This document shows positions 43,865 through 52,709 of a DNA stretch of 64,000 bases, piece by piece. The notes under the pieces were generated by a model that saw nothing but the letters and a program-made list of their open reading frames with translations, was not told where the DNA came from and searched no databases. Position numbers and translations under genes: made by a program. Within the stretch, counting starts at the first letter, position 1, and every line of letters begins with the position of its first letter. Source of the stretch: Candidatus Sumerlaea chitinivorans (GTDB taxonomy: Bacteria > Sumerlaeota > Sumerlaeia > Sumerlaeales > Sumerlaeaceae); NCBI GenBank assembly GCA_003290465.1, contig CP030759.1, positions 1,924,572-1,988,571 on the forward strand. The letters are read 5' to 3'.

Positions 43865-45796
43865 CTATTCGGCCTTTGCGTTTTTGGACAGCTCAGGTAC
43901 CTTGACGGGCTCAGGGCTGTAAGCCCGCGGATCACCGTCCACTTCGCCACGGTGACGCCGTTCACGAAGCTCGATCGAGTCATCGAAGAAGTAGTCTGGG
44001 AGGTCCCAATGGGCGTCGAGGCGAGAATACCGATAGTTCTCTGCTGCCGTCATAACGGGGGTCTTGATGATGTGGGGTGTAACGAAAAGCATGAGGTCGT
44101 TCTTCAGGAAGCCTCGGGAGCTGCCCTTGTAGAACCATCCGATCACTGGCACCTGACCAAGCCACGGTACCTGCGAGCGCGCATCTGAACTATCAATTTC
44201 GCGCAGTCCGCCGAGCACCACCGTGTCCTCGTCCTTCACGATCACGTTGGTCAAGGCCTCACGTTTATCAATAATCGGGATGTTGGAGCCTGTGGTCGGG
44301 TTCTTGAAGTCACCCGCGTAAATTTCCTGACGGGGCTGGAGCTTCATTCGCACGTACCCATTATCCGTGATATTTGGGGTGACGAGAAGCTCGACGCCGG
44401 ATTGCTTGAACTTCACGCTTGCCGCGACCGCCTGCTGGCCAACACCCTGCTGAGCTTCGATATACGGATTGTCGCGTGTAATGCTGATTTGGGCCGTTTC
44501 GTTGTCGAGAGTGATCACCTTAGGATTCGCGAGAATGTTAGCGATGCGGCGCGATTCAAGCGCATCGAGAGTCCCTGCCACATCGAAATCCTTGCCCAAG
44601 ATCGAAATCACTTTTCCAAACGAGAAGCTTGGGGCACCGCCCCCCACCAGCAAGTTGCTTACGAGGGTATTGACGGGGGTTGCCGGGACCGTGATTTCCT
44701 CGGTGACGATGGTGGGCTTGCCATCTTCGCCGATGACAACTTTGTTCACTGTTTCCTTGTGTTCCGCATTGTCCCCCAAGGTGCCAAGCGCTCGGCTATT
44801 TCCGGACTTATCCGGACGCTCGATCGTGGTGGCGGAGCCAAGCTGACGGCCATTGTTGATGAGGAGCTCCACAAGGCGCGCCTCGATCATCACCTGTTTT
44901 TGGGGAACATCGAGCTGAGCAATAATGTCGCGCATCAGCGCCACATTCGGTGGGGTATCCGTGATGATCACCGTGTTGGACTCTTTGTGGGCTTTGACTT
45001 CCCCAACTTTGGTGCCAACACCCGCTCCCATGATGTCTTTTAGGGTATCAGCAATCGTCTGAGCAGGCACCCAGTTCACTTTCACGTAGATCGTCTTGGT
45101 TTCGACGGCCGTCTGTTGAATATCCTGACGACGAACGATGCGGAAGACATTGGCTCCTTCGCGCACCAATGCAAGATCATGGGCCGCAAGCAAGCTCTGT
45201 AAGGCAACCCCAAGGGGTACATCCTTCAGGTTCAGAGTCACCCGCCCCTTGATCACGCCTTCGGCATAGATGAAGTTGAGTTGAGCACGTTCAGCCAACA
45301 GACGGATGATGTTCGCGAGTTCTTCGTCTGGAGGGGTCACGATATTGATCCGCAAATTGAAGACTTCCTCACCAAGGACAGCGCGCAACTCCCGCCCCGT
45401 TTCCTCGCTGCGCTCAGACATGGTTTTCTGAATCGGTGGCGGAACAAAGGCCACGCTTTCCCCCTTTGAGGGTTTGAAATAGGGGGAGCGCTCGATTTCT
45501 TCACCTGACGGATAGGCATCATCGCCGACCGGCACTGCCGGCTGCGCGGGCTCCTCAACGGCACCGGGAATTGCTTGTGCGGCTGAGCCCATCTGTCCGG
45601 CAAAGAATTCTGAGGCCGCTGTGGTCGCCTGTTCGGTTTGGGTCGTTGCGGTCGTAAACTCGATATCTTGTCGGATGACTCCACCCGCCTGCTTATCACT
45701 TGGGCGCTGCGGAGCAGCGTAGGAGTTGGCCTGAAGGGCACACATTGCCCCCAGAGCTGCTACAACCGCGAATGTGCTAATCCGAGACCGTTCCAT
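43865..45796 (-). CDS. pilQ: Secretin (PilQ/GspD family), type IV pilus/type II secretion outer membrane channel
   Basis: A 643-residue secreted protein with signal peptide FAVVAALGAMCALQANSYA. A first N-terminal domain (about 145-225) reads INIVTPPDEELANIIRLLAE...VTLNLKDVPLGVALQSLL, the STN/N0-like fold. Next is an NolW/N1-type region (VNWVPAQTIADTLKD, SNTVIITDTPPNVALMRDII). The secretin core starts at IEARLVELLINNG and ends VPWLGQVPVIGWFYKGSS and DLMLFVTPHII. Multimers form the outer membrane gate. There are no AMIN repeats, unlike classical PilQ. It is the last gene of the pil operon and is followed by a terminator. Confidence 0.92.
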   Translation of the reverse strand: MERSRISTFAVVAALGAMCALQANSYAAPQRPSDKQAGGVIRQDIEFTTATTQTEQATTAASEFFAGQMGSAAQAIPGAVEEPAQPAVPVGDDAYPSGEEIERSPYFKPSKGESVAFVPPPIQKTMSERSEETGRELRAVLGEEVFNLRINIVTPPDEELANIIRLLAERAQLNFIYAEGVIKGRVTLNLKDVPLGVALQSLLAAHDLALVREGANVFRIVRRQDIQQTAVETKTIYVKVNWVPAQTIADTLKDIMGAGVGTKVGEVKAHKESNTVIITDTPPNVALMRDIIAQLDVPQKQVMIEARLVELLINNGRQLGSATTIERPDKSGNSRALGTLGDNAEHKETVNKVVIGEDGKPTIVTEEITVPATPVNTLVSNLLVGGGAPSFSFGKVISILGKDFDVAGTLDALESRRIANILANPKVITLDNETAQISITRDNPYIEAQQGVGQQAVAASVKFKQSGVELLVTPNITDNGYVRMKLQPRQEIYAGDFKNPTTGSNIPIIDKREALTNVIVKDEDTVVLGGLREIDSSDARSQVPWLGQVPVIGWFYKGSSRGFLKNDLMLFVTPHIIKTPVMTAAENYRYSRLDAHWDLPDYFFDDSIELRERRHRGEVDGDPRAYSPEPVKVPELSKNAKAE

Positions 45797-45822
45797 CGGT
45801 TTCCTCTCTGACGTCTTTTTTC

Positions 45823-46839
45823 TTATTCTTCTGACTCAGGCTTGCGGACCTTGAGGGTGAACTCGCGTCTCGCACCACCCGCTTCGACCTCGATTATCAC
45901 AGCCTGATCCATGATTTTTACCACTCGATGATTCGGGAATCCCCGAATCGTATCCCCAGCGCGATAACTCCGACCATTTATCATCACGCGATTTTCAGCT
46001 GGATTTGATGAATCGGCCAAAATGGAACTCACGCGAACGTTTGGGTCAACCATAATTTGGACGGGGGGCGGGGTGGGGGTTGCCCGAACCGTGACGGCCT
46101 TGCCCTTTGGAGTCGCCAGTTCTTGGTCAAGCTTTGCCAGCAACTCTTGGGCTTGGCGGGCATAATCCGTGTTGGGGAATTCGGTGATAATCGCAAGCAA
46201 TGCCTGTCGCCCTTGCTGGATTTTATTCTGCCCCAGCAAACTCACTGCTTCGTCAAAACGCTCCTTGAGAACGATCGCATTCCGCACCCACGGGATGATC
46301 ATCGGGTCGGGAAGCGTTTTCCCCTCGTAGACCACTTGATACACCACAGTTGGATTGTCACCAAGCAGCTTACGTACTTCGGCTTGATTGAACAGTGGGG
46401 TTGGCCCTGTCTCGTCGGATTCGCGCTGCCCTTTTGGCTTCGCGCTTGGGGGCGCCACGATATTCAGTCGCCGCAGCAACTCCGCGCCGCTCGAGACGTC
46501 AAGAACTTCTGTAGTTCCCTCGCTCGCAACGACAATTTTATCTCCGCTGACCTGAACCGCTGGGGTTGGCACCACCACTCTCCCCGGCCCTAATTCTGGT
46601 TCGTCGGTAGTTTGCACGGCCTCACCGGGTCGAGCAACAAGCTTTTCGGCTTCGCGTGCGGCCTCGGTGGTGGTGTAGTCCTGTTGGGCAGGGGCTGTCG
46701 TCTGAGCGCACACCGGCACAACAGCGAACAGGAGAACTATCAGGTATGCTCTGGCACACAGGCCGACTTGCCAGCCTCGCCTTCTTTGCCGTAGGGAAGA
46801 GTCAGATCTTCCCGTCACCATGGAAGCTATGTACCGCAT
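45823..46839 (-). CDS. PilP/GspB-like periplasmic protein of the pilus operon
   Basis: A 338-residue protein. The signal peptide is LIVLLFAVVPVCA followed by QTTAPAQ. A middle part (residues about 180-245) looks like a TPR-type helical pair (SLLGQNKIQQGRQALLAIITEFPNTDYARQAQELL). The C-terminal about 60 residues, NRVMINGRSYRAGDTIRGFPNHRVVKI and the strand after it, match the layout of the GspB/PilP homology region that docks with the secretin N-domain. It sits between pilO and pilQ, exactly where pilP is expected, but it is about twice the usual PilP length and lacks a lipobox. It starts 7 bp after pilO. The functional call is from position and the C-terminal fold. Confidence 0.78.
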   Translation of the reverse strand: MRYIASMVTGRSDSSLRQRRRGWQVGLCARAYLIVLLFAVVPVCAQTTAPAQQDYTTTEAAREAEKLVARPGEAVQTTDEPELGPGRVVVPTPAVQVSGDKIVVASEGTTEVLDVSSGAELLRRLNIVAPPSAKPKGQRESDETGPTPLFNQAEVRKLLGDNPTVVYQVVYEGKTLPDPMIIPWVRNAIVLKERFDEAVSLLGQNKIQQGRQALLAIITEFPNTDYARQAQELLAKLDQELATPKGKAVTVRATPTPPPVQIMVDPNVRVSSILADSSNPAENRVMINGRSYRAGDTIRGFPNHRVVKIMDQAVIIEVEAGGARREFTLKVRKPESEE

Positions 46840-46846
46840 CGTCGTA

Positions 46847-47422
46847 TTAGCCTCTTTTCACAAACATAAACGTCGCCAACTCAATCGTCACTGGATGGAC
46901 ACTGGGCCGATCATCGCGATTTTCGATGGTAAAGGTTCGGACGCGCATGAAACGGTCCGGATTATCCTCAATCAGGTTCAAGAAGTGACCGAAATCGTGG
47001 TACCGTGCGGTACCTTTGATGCGATAAGGGATTTCCACGTAAGCAGAGCGCGATACTTCTTTTAGCGGCTCCAACTCCGTGTAATCCACCCGCGTAACCT
47101 GAAGAACCTTGCTGAGGGCTTGGAAGAAACCCGGCGCATCAGGAGAATCCGGAAGTTTGGCCGCGATCTTTTTGAGAAATTCCTGCTTCGCCTTCAGTTC
47201 CTCGGGGTTGCCAAGGGCAGCCTGTAGATCCCGGATTTTGGCGTCGATGTCCTTGATCTCTTTCTGAACTGCCTCGATCTGCTTCTGGTTGCGACTAATC
47301 TTATCCGCCATGAAGAACCAGTTGTAGTAGGCCACTCCAGCAAAGATAAGGACGGCAAGAACCACTCCTGCTTTTGCCAGATCCTTCTCTTGAGGGGTAA
47401 GTGCTGCCCAAACGTTCATCAT
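46847..47422 (-). CDS. pilO: Type IV pilus inner membrane protein PilO
   Basis: A 191-residue bitopic protein: short cytoplasmic head with LTPQEKDL, one membrane helix (AGVVLAVLIFAGVAYYNWFF), a coiled coil (QKQIEAVQKEIKDIDAKIRD) and a periplasmic ferredoxin-like domain (FFQALSKVLQVTRVDYTEL ... FLNLIEDNPDRFMRVRTFTI). PilO pairs with PilN in the alignment complex between the inner membrane platform and PilQ. The ATG overlaps the pilN stop by four bases. Confidence 0.92.
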   Translation of the reverse strand: MMNVWAALTPQEKDLAKAGVVLAVLIFAGVAYYNWFFMADKISRNQKQIEAVQKEIKDIDAKIRDLQAALGNPEELKAKQEFLKKIAAKLPDSPDAPGFFQALSKVLQVTRVDYTELEPLKEVSRSAYVEIPYRIKGTARYHDFGHFLNLIEDNPDRFMRVRTFTIENRDDRPSVHPVTIELATFMFVKRG

Positions 47423-48237
47423 TTGGAGCCACCTCCTTTTGCCGTCGTCGAAGCGGATTGGGGCTGCTCGCCTGTATAGGTTTGGGGCTCGGCGCGTACT
47501 ACCACGCCGAACCGCAAGACCTCAACTCCCCCCACCATGTCTGTTTTTTGGCGTAATTGGCCAAAATCGTTGTTCATTCCGTCCATAAAGCGAACGATTT
47601 CCCCGCTCTCCCGCCGCCACTTCAGGTTGCGCAGGGCAAACTGGAATGCGATCACGTTGTTGAGCTTCTCTTGCGAATCCCGACCGTAGGCAATGGCATC
47701 GATCGTAAGCGACTGATTGATGATCGGGCGCTTGATCGGCGCGGGCTCGGGCACGCCAGCGGGCTTCTTCTTTCGCCATTCCTCACGCCGCTTTGCGGAC
47801 TCGGGGGTTTCGACTTCGTCTACTTTCTCCGTTAGGCTCAGCTTTGTGATGTAGACGGCGAGGTCCATTCGAGCCTTCGCCAACATGTTGAGCTTCTCGG
47901 ACCAGTAGATGCGGTTGTCGGGATTCAGGGCTTTTGCAACCTCATAACGGGCTTCGATCTCTTCGCGGTCGGCTGCAGCGGCTGCCAACTCCTTCTCTAG
48001 GCGCTGAAGCTCTTTTTGCTTCTTTTCTTTTTTGGCTCGTTCCTGAGCAAGCTTTCGATCAGATTCAACGCCAGAAGAGTAAACCAGATAGCCCATGTAC
48101 CCACCCACTGCATACAGGAGGAGCAACACCACTCCAATCACAAGCAATGGGCTCTTGGGGGCTGCCGGAGCTCCCTTGGCAGCTCCAGCGGCCTTCTTTG
48201 CGGCTAATTCCGGTGGCAAAAGGTTGATCTTAATCAT
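47419..48237 (-). CDS. pilN: Type IV pilus inner membrane protein PilN
   Basis: A 272-residue protein beginning MIKINLLPPELAAKK, the conserved cytoplasmic PilN segment that binds PilM. An Ala/Pro stretch leads to one membrane helix (LLVIGVVLLLLYAVGGYMGYLV), then a long coiled coil and a periplasmic domain with ILVYIT-type strands (DLAVYITKLSLTEK and SQEKLNNVIAFQFAL). A Lys/Pro-rich insert (KRREEWRKKKPAGVPEPAP) is unusual. It lies 18 bp after pilM and overlaps pilO. Confidence 0.92.
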   Translation of the reverse strand: MIKINLLPPELAAKKAAGAAKGAPAAPKSPLLVIGVVLLLLYAVGGYMGYLVYSSGVESDRKLAQERAKKEKKQKELQRLEKELAAAAADREEIEARYEVAKALNPDNRIYWSEKLNMLAKARMDLAVYITKLSLTEKVDEVETPESAKRREEWRKKKPAGVPEPAPIKRPIINQSLTIDAIAYGRDSQEKLNNVIAFQFALRNLKWRRESGEIVRFMDGMNNDFGQLRQKTDMVGGVEVLRFGVVVRAEPQTYTGEQPQSASTTAKGGGSK

Positions 48238-48255
48238 CGCGTGTAACCGCTCCCG

Positions 48256-49419
48256 CTATTCGTCAAAAACTCGCAAGCCAAGGCCAATAGCCACCCCCAG
48301 CTGCGAACGCACTCGCTCAAGTTTCTGTCGGTCGGCTTCTCTGCCGGCGAACCCAATGCTGCGCAGTGGGTCCATCGTCTCAACCGGCAACCCAAGCTCA
48401 TGAGCCAAGAATGCGTCGATGTTTTTCATTTTCGAGGTGCCGCCGCCAATGTACACCTTCTGGACCGGCTTGCCGTTGGGCTGGTTCTCGTAGAAGGAAA
48501 TGGAGCGCCTGACTTCATTGGCAAGGTTGAGCAAAGTACGCCGAGTCACCGTCGACGCGACGAACTCGGGACTCTCCTCGTCGAGGTCTTCTCCCGTAAT
48601 GCGTTCCACCGTACCCCGAATGGTGTCCAGCAGGGAGGCATCCGTGCTGAACTCTGTGTCCATGTCTTCATGTTCCAGATCGGGGAGCCCTTCTTTGATT
48701 TTTAGCTCCTCGGCACGTTGGAAAGAGCAGTTTAGGCGCTGTTGAATGCCATTGGTGATCGTATCCCCCGCAATACTAATGTCGCGGGAAAACCGTGAAA
48801 CTCCAGCGTGGTAGATATTGATACTGGTGACCTCGGCGCCGATATCCAGCAACGCAATGACGTCCGATGCTGGGGGAAGATAGTTGACTTCGAAGCAGTT
48901 CAAAAAGGCAAACGAGTTGACGTCCACAACCGCAGGCTGAAGCTCAACGGCTTTCAGAAGCTCAATGTGCTCTGCCACCAGTTCTTTCTTGGCAGCAACT
49001 AACAGCACATCGATCTTCACCTGTCCCCCGACCTCGGTCCGCCCAAGGACCATAGAGTCGAGATTTACTTCCTCGAGTGGAAAGGGGATATAATCTTCGG
49101 CTTCCCAACGAATCGCCCCTTCGAGCTCATTTTCGGGCATGTCGGGCAACTGGATATAGCGGACAATAATCGACTCGCCGCTCACAGCCGAGATCGATTG
49201 TTTGGCAGAAATTTCACCGTCGTTGAGCGCCTGGCGGATGGCCTCGATTTTGGCTTCGCGCCGGTCGCCGGCTGCAGTTTTCTTGTCAATTCCCGGATAA
49301 ATCTCAGCGAGCCCAAACTTCTCGAGCTCGTAGGTTCGGCCAGCGCGCCGCAGCTGCACGGCTTTTACCACACTCGAACCAATGTCCAAGGCAACGACCT
49401 TCTTCGGGTTGAGTGCCAA
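48256..49419 (-). CDS. pilM: Type IV pilus assembly ATPase-like protein PilM
   Basis: A 387-residue actin/FtsA-like protein in the cytoplasm. Phosphate-1 loop VVALDIGSSVVKAVQL, RWEAEDYIPFPLEEVNLD typical of PilM, phosphate-2 loop VIALLDIGAEVTSINIY and adenosine loop KVYIGGGTSKMKNIDAFLA are present. PilM binds PilN at the membrane. It is the first gene of the operon and uses a TTG start with a strong GGGAGGT 6 bp upstream, so the rare start is well supported. Confidence 0.94.
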   Translation of the reverse strand: MALNPKKVVALDIGSSVVKAVQLRRAGRTYELEKFGLAEIYPGIDKKTAAGDRREAKIEAIRQALNDGEISAKQSISAVSGESIIVRYIQLPDMPENELEGAIRWEAEDYIPFPLEEVNLDSMVLGRTEVGGQVKIDVLLVAAKKELVAEHIELLKAVELQPAVVDVNSFAFLNCFEVNYLPPASDVIALLDIGAEVTSINIYHAGVSRFSRDISIAGDTITNGIQQRLNCSFQRAEELKIKEGLPDLEHEDMDTEFSTDASLLDTIRGTVERITGEDLDEESPEFVASTVTRRTLLNLANEVRRSISFYENQPNGKPVQKVYIGGGTSKMKNIDAFLAHELGLPVETMDPLRSIGFAGREADRQKLERVRSQLGVAIGLGLRVFDE

Positions 49420-49752
49420 GTTCGACCTCCCAGCAATTTACCTAACGTTTGTACTCCGCGGATACAACGCTACACAGGCTTTGGCCGTCGGCCGGATTTG
49501 AGTTCGCAATCATTCGACCTACACTTTGGCCCGAACCGGGGTGTTGGCGCAAGGATTATTTTCGTTACGCAAGATATTCGCCATGGGCCACTTTCCCCCT
49601 GATTTGGGTTTCGGACCCCGAAGGCCGCTCGTGAGCTCCCTCGGTCCTCGTGCTGCAACGATTCATTTCGGAGCTTGGGAACGCAGAGGGTTTGCTCGCA
49701 TTCGTTTGCTTTTCCTTGCGCTTGAGGAAAAGCAGCCCATGGATGTCCAGGT
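49420..49752. other. Divergent intergenic region between pilM and argJ
   Basis: 333 bp holding the promoters of both genes. No strong sigma-70 pair is visible. A G/C palindrome GGCCGTCGGCC occurs near 49482. A short plus-strand frame (49526 or 49583 to 49756) ends in an ATGA overlap with argJ but is not protein-like. Confidence 0.35.
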
Positions 49753-50979
49753 ATGAGAATTTTTCCAGATCCAAATATCGCCATTCCGCTCCCGAAAGGG
49801 TTCTCGTGGGGGACAGCGGCAGCAGGAATTCGTTACAAGAATCGCGATGACTTGGCTGTGATCGATCCGGGGTGCGAGGCCACAGCGGCGGCTGTGTTTA
49901 CACAAAACACGTTTTGTGCGGCCCCTGTGCGCGTATCGCGCGAAATACTCTCCGCAAGCAAGGGGCGCATCCGTGGCGTGGTGGTGAATTCGGGCTGCGC
50001 AAACGCCGCGACGGGTGAGCAAGGACTTCGCGACGCTCGGGCAATGGCGGAAGAACTTGGCAAGTGTCTGGCCCCTTCGGGAAAGACGCATTGCCTCGTG
50101 TGTTCCACTGGCACGATTGGGGTGCGGTTGCCGATGGAAAAAGTGTTGCCGGCAATCCACGCGGCTGTGGCAAACCGCTCCGAGTCCGCCCCGGGGTTCT
50201 TGGCGTTCGCGCGCGCAATCCTTACGACCGACACCCGCGAGAAATACGCATGGAAGGTTCTCACGATTGCGGGGAAACCCGTGACCATCCTTGCATGCGC
50301 TAAAGGTTCGGGAATGATCTACCCCCGCATGGCCACCCTGTTAGGATTTGTGGCCACCGACGCTGAGCTACCACCTGAAACTGCCCAGACACTCCTCCGC
50401 TATGCGGTGAATCGCAGTCTGAACTGCCTCACCGTGGATGCCGACACGAGCACGAACGACACCACGATACTGTTAGCGAACGGTGCGAGTGGCGCTTCAA
50501 TCCAGGACATAGATTCGGCCGACGGACAGTGCTTCGCCGAGGCACTCACCGAAGTGCTCCAGTGTTTAGCCCGCCAACTGGCTCGCGATGGGGAAGGAGC
50601 GACAAAACTCATCGAAATCACGGTGCGCGAGGCGCGGTCCTACGAAGAGGCACATCAAGTGGCGATGAGCATCGCCAACTCAAATCTTGTGAAAACTGCA
50701 ATCTACGGCAGAGACGCGAATTGGGGACGCATCGTATGTGCCATTGGGAATTCGGGCGTGAGCCTTGAACCCGAACGGGTCCGCGTTCGGCTCGGCGACC
50801 TTCTGCTTTTCGAGAAGGGTGAGCCGGTCCCCTTCGACGAGGGCGTAGCGCTTCAGGTGCTGAGCGAGGAATTTGTGCCAATCACGGTGGATTTAGGGCT
50901 TGGCGAGAACTCGGCGACAGCATGGACCTGTGATCTCACCGAAAAATACGTTGAAATCAACGGCGCTTACCGCACGTGA
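49753..50979 (+). CDS. argJ: Bifunctional ornithine acetyltransferase/N-acetylglutamate synthase
   Basis: A 408-residue enzyme of the acetyl-recycling arginine pathway. It transfers acetyl from N-acetylornithine to glutamate and can also use acetyl-CoA. It is made as a precursor that cuts itself before Thr195 in the motif PRMATLLGF. FSWGTAAAGIR, VFTQNTFCAAPV, NSGCANAATGEQGL, CSTGTIGVRLP and AKGSGMIYP are family hallmarks. DADTSTNDTTILLANG and IYGRDANWGRIVCAIGNSGV follow in the beta chain. No other arg gene is near; carA (arginine/pyrimidine) is at 58 kb. Confidence 0.96.
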   Translation: MRIFPDPNIAIPLPKGFSWGTAAAGIRYKNRDDLAVIDPGCEATAAAVFTQNTFCAAPVRVSREILSASKGRIRGVVVNSGCANAATGEQGLRDARAMAEELGKCLAPSGKTHCLVCSTGTIGVRLPMEKVLPAIHAAVANRSESAPGFLAFARAILTTDTREKYAWKVLTIAGKPVTILACAKGSGMIYPRMATLLGFVATDAELPPETAQTLLRYAVNRSLNCLTVDADTSTNDTTILLANGASGASIQDIDSADGQCFAEALTEVLQCLARQLARDGEGATKLIEITVREARSYEEAHQVAMSIANSNLVKTAIYGRDANWGRIVCAIGNSGVSLEPERVRVRLGDLLLFEKGEPVPFDEGVALQVLSEEFVPITVDLGLGENSATAWTCDLTEKYVEINGAYRT

Positions 50980-51033
50980 ACACGCTTGCGCTGGGGCAAG
51001 CTCGTTGCAAAGACTCTTTACTGAGCGACTTAC

Positions 51034-52434
51034 ATGACAGAGGGACGCATACTTGTCATCACGCCTGAGCCCTTACCGCTGCCCGGCCAACCCACAAACG
51101 GGGCGGGCTTGCGGGCGTGGGGGCTTGCCGAGGGGTTGCGTTCGCGTGGCTTTGATGCCCACGTGGCAAGCTGGATTTCCTCCTTCGCTGACCCCTATGT
51201 TTCAGGAAACCGGCCTTTGCCCGCTCACGTGCACATGTTCCGGCGCGATCGGATTGGGGAACTCATCGCGGAGGTAGCGCCAAGTGCTTTGGTTTTGCAG
51301 CATTGGGGGCTCGCGCGAGAAATCCCGGAGCTTGACCTCCCCATCGCGATGGACCTTGCAGGTCCGCATCTTTTGGAACGCCTGTTTTGGGGTGAGTCGG
51401 ACTTGCTCCGGCACGCAGAAGAGAAGCTGGAGGCGCTGCGACGAGCGGATTTCTTCGTGTGCAGTGGCGAATACCAAAGGCATTACTTCTATGCTTGGCT
51501 CACACTTGCGGGCCTTACCCCGTCGGAGATCGAGTTGCCCGTCATCCCTTTTTCAGTGCCTCCGTATTCACCACCGCCGGCCACGTCACGCAAGTGGGAC
51601 GCGTTTGTCTACGGGGGGCTCTTTCTGGCGTGGCAGGACCCCTCGGCAGCCATCCGAGCGACCCTTGAGGAAATGAGCGCCCTCGGCAAGGGAACTTTGC
51701 ACCTTCATGTGGGGGCTCACCCAGCACTGGATGCCTCCGGGGGGCGTTTTGCGCAGGTTCTAAAGGAGATTTCCGTGCATTCGCAAGTGCGCACCTACGA
51801 CATCTTGCCGTTCGACGAGCTTGTAGCGCACTACGTAAATGATGGCGTAGCGTTGGACCTCATGGAATGGAACTGCGAACGCGAGCTTGCCTTCACCACC
51901 CGCACCATGATCTACCTCTGGTGTGGTCTACCTGTGATTCACGACGACTACTCGGAGCTGGGCCGCCTCATCCAAGAGGCGCGGTGCGGCTGGGCACTCA
52001 ACCCTCAAGACGAAAACGCCGTGCGGCAGGTGGTGCGCGACATTTTGAGCGACCGCATTGACCTCGCCGCCATGAGCCGGGCGGCTCGAGAATTCGCCGA
52101 GCGCTATACGTGGGACAAAACGATCGGACCTCTGGCTGAGTTTTGCGCGAATCCGCAAACGCGACCCCGCAAGAGCCGATCCTCGATGCAGTGGGAGGCT
52201 CAGACTCGTGAGCTCGTCCAACTTCGTCACGAATGCGCGATGTTACGCGCCGATCTTGAGCGGCTGCGTGGAAATTGGTTTGTGCGAGTCGCTGAAAGAA
52301 TTCCTTGCTTGCTGCGGCGCCTGCTGGCTCCCGCGCTCAGAGTAGTGCTGTGGCCGGTAGCCCGATGGATTGAATGGCGGCTCAAGAAAACAGCGGCCGC
52401 ACCTGCTTCTGCGGAACGTGGAAAAGCTGAGTGA
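51034..52434 (+). CDS. Glycosyltransferase (GT4-like) with C-terminal membrane-associated tail
   Basis: A 466-residue protein. The N-terminal domain opens ILVITPEPLPLPGQPTNGAGLRAWGLAEGL, with the glycine region used in GT4 enzymes, and has the LGQHW-like ALVLQHWGLARE. The C-terminal domain has FVYGGLFLAWQDPSAAI and LDLMEWNCERELAFTTRTMIYLWCGLPVIHDDYSELGRL, where the nucleotide-sugar Glu region is degenerate. A coiled segment and an amphipathic or membrane stretch end the protein (LLRRLLAPALRVVLWPVARWI). It is followed by GTG overlapping its stop (GTGA), so it is translationally coupled to a small Cys-rich protein. Substrate unknown. Confidence 0.85.
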   Translation: MTEGRILVITPEPLPLPGQPTNGAGLRAWGLAEGLRSRGFDAHVASWISSFADPYVSGNRPLPAHVHMFRRDRIGELIAEVAPSALVLQHWGLAREIPELDLPIAMDLAGPHLLERLFWGESDLLRHAEEKLEALRRADFFVCSGEYQRHYFYAWLTLAGLTPSEIELPVIPFSVPPYSPPPATSRKWDAFVYGGLFLAWQDPSAAIRATLEEMSALGKGTLHLHVGAHPALDASGGRFAQVLKEISVHSQVRTYDILPFDELVAHYVNDGVALDLMEWNCERELAFTTRTMIYLWCGLPVIHDDYSELGRLIQEARCGWALNPQDENAVRQVVRDILSDRIDLAAMSRAAREFAERYTWDKTIGPLAEFCANPQTRPRKSRSSMQWEAQTRELVQLRHECAMLRADLERLRGNWFVRVAERIPCLLRRLLAPALRVVLWPVARWIEWRLKKTAAAPASAERGKAE

Positions 52435-52709
52435 CGGGGGGATGGAATCTATGCCTCAGCGAATCCTCGTGTGCAGCGCGGAACGTGTGGGAAGTTCGCG
52501 GTCTGGTTCAGCCGAAAGTCTCCGTCGAAGTCTGCGTAACGCCCTCCACTTGCGGATGCAAGCTTTACGAGGTGGCTCGCTTTGGTTTGGAATTCGGTGA
52601 GGACGTTCTGTCGTTGCATCCCCCAAAATCGTGTGTCAGGGTTGGGGCGATAAAGTTGCAGTGTTCGGCGAGCGAATTCGAGCTCAACGCGGAGTCGGGT
52701 AAGGGATGA
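52431..52709 (+). CDS. Small Cys-rich protein coupled to both neighbours
   Basis: A 92-residue frame that begins with GTG overlapping the glycosyltransferase stop (GTGA) and ends with TGA overlapping the next ATG (ATGA). Overlap at both ends is strong evidence for a real gene. It holds seven cysteines (8, 14, 35, 41, 43, 68, 78), including the close pair TCGC. I do not recognise the family. No signal peptide or membrane helix is visible. It could bind metal or be a partner of one neighbour. Confidence 0.55.
   Translation: MTGGWNLCLSESSCAARNVWEVRGLVQPKVSVEVCVTPSTCGCKLYEVARFGLEFGEDVLSLHPPKSCVRVGAIKLQCSASEFELNAESGKG

Noticed and set aside
49526..49756. Small frame before argJ that overlaps its start by ATGA
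   Set aside because: Composition is not protein-like, no ribosome binding site, and argJ is explained without it; at most a leader peptide.
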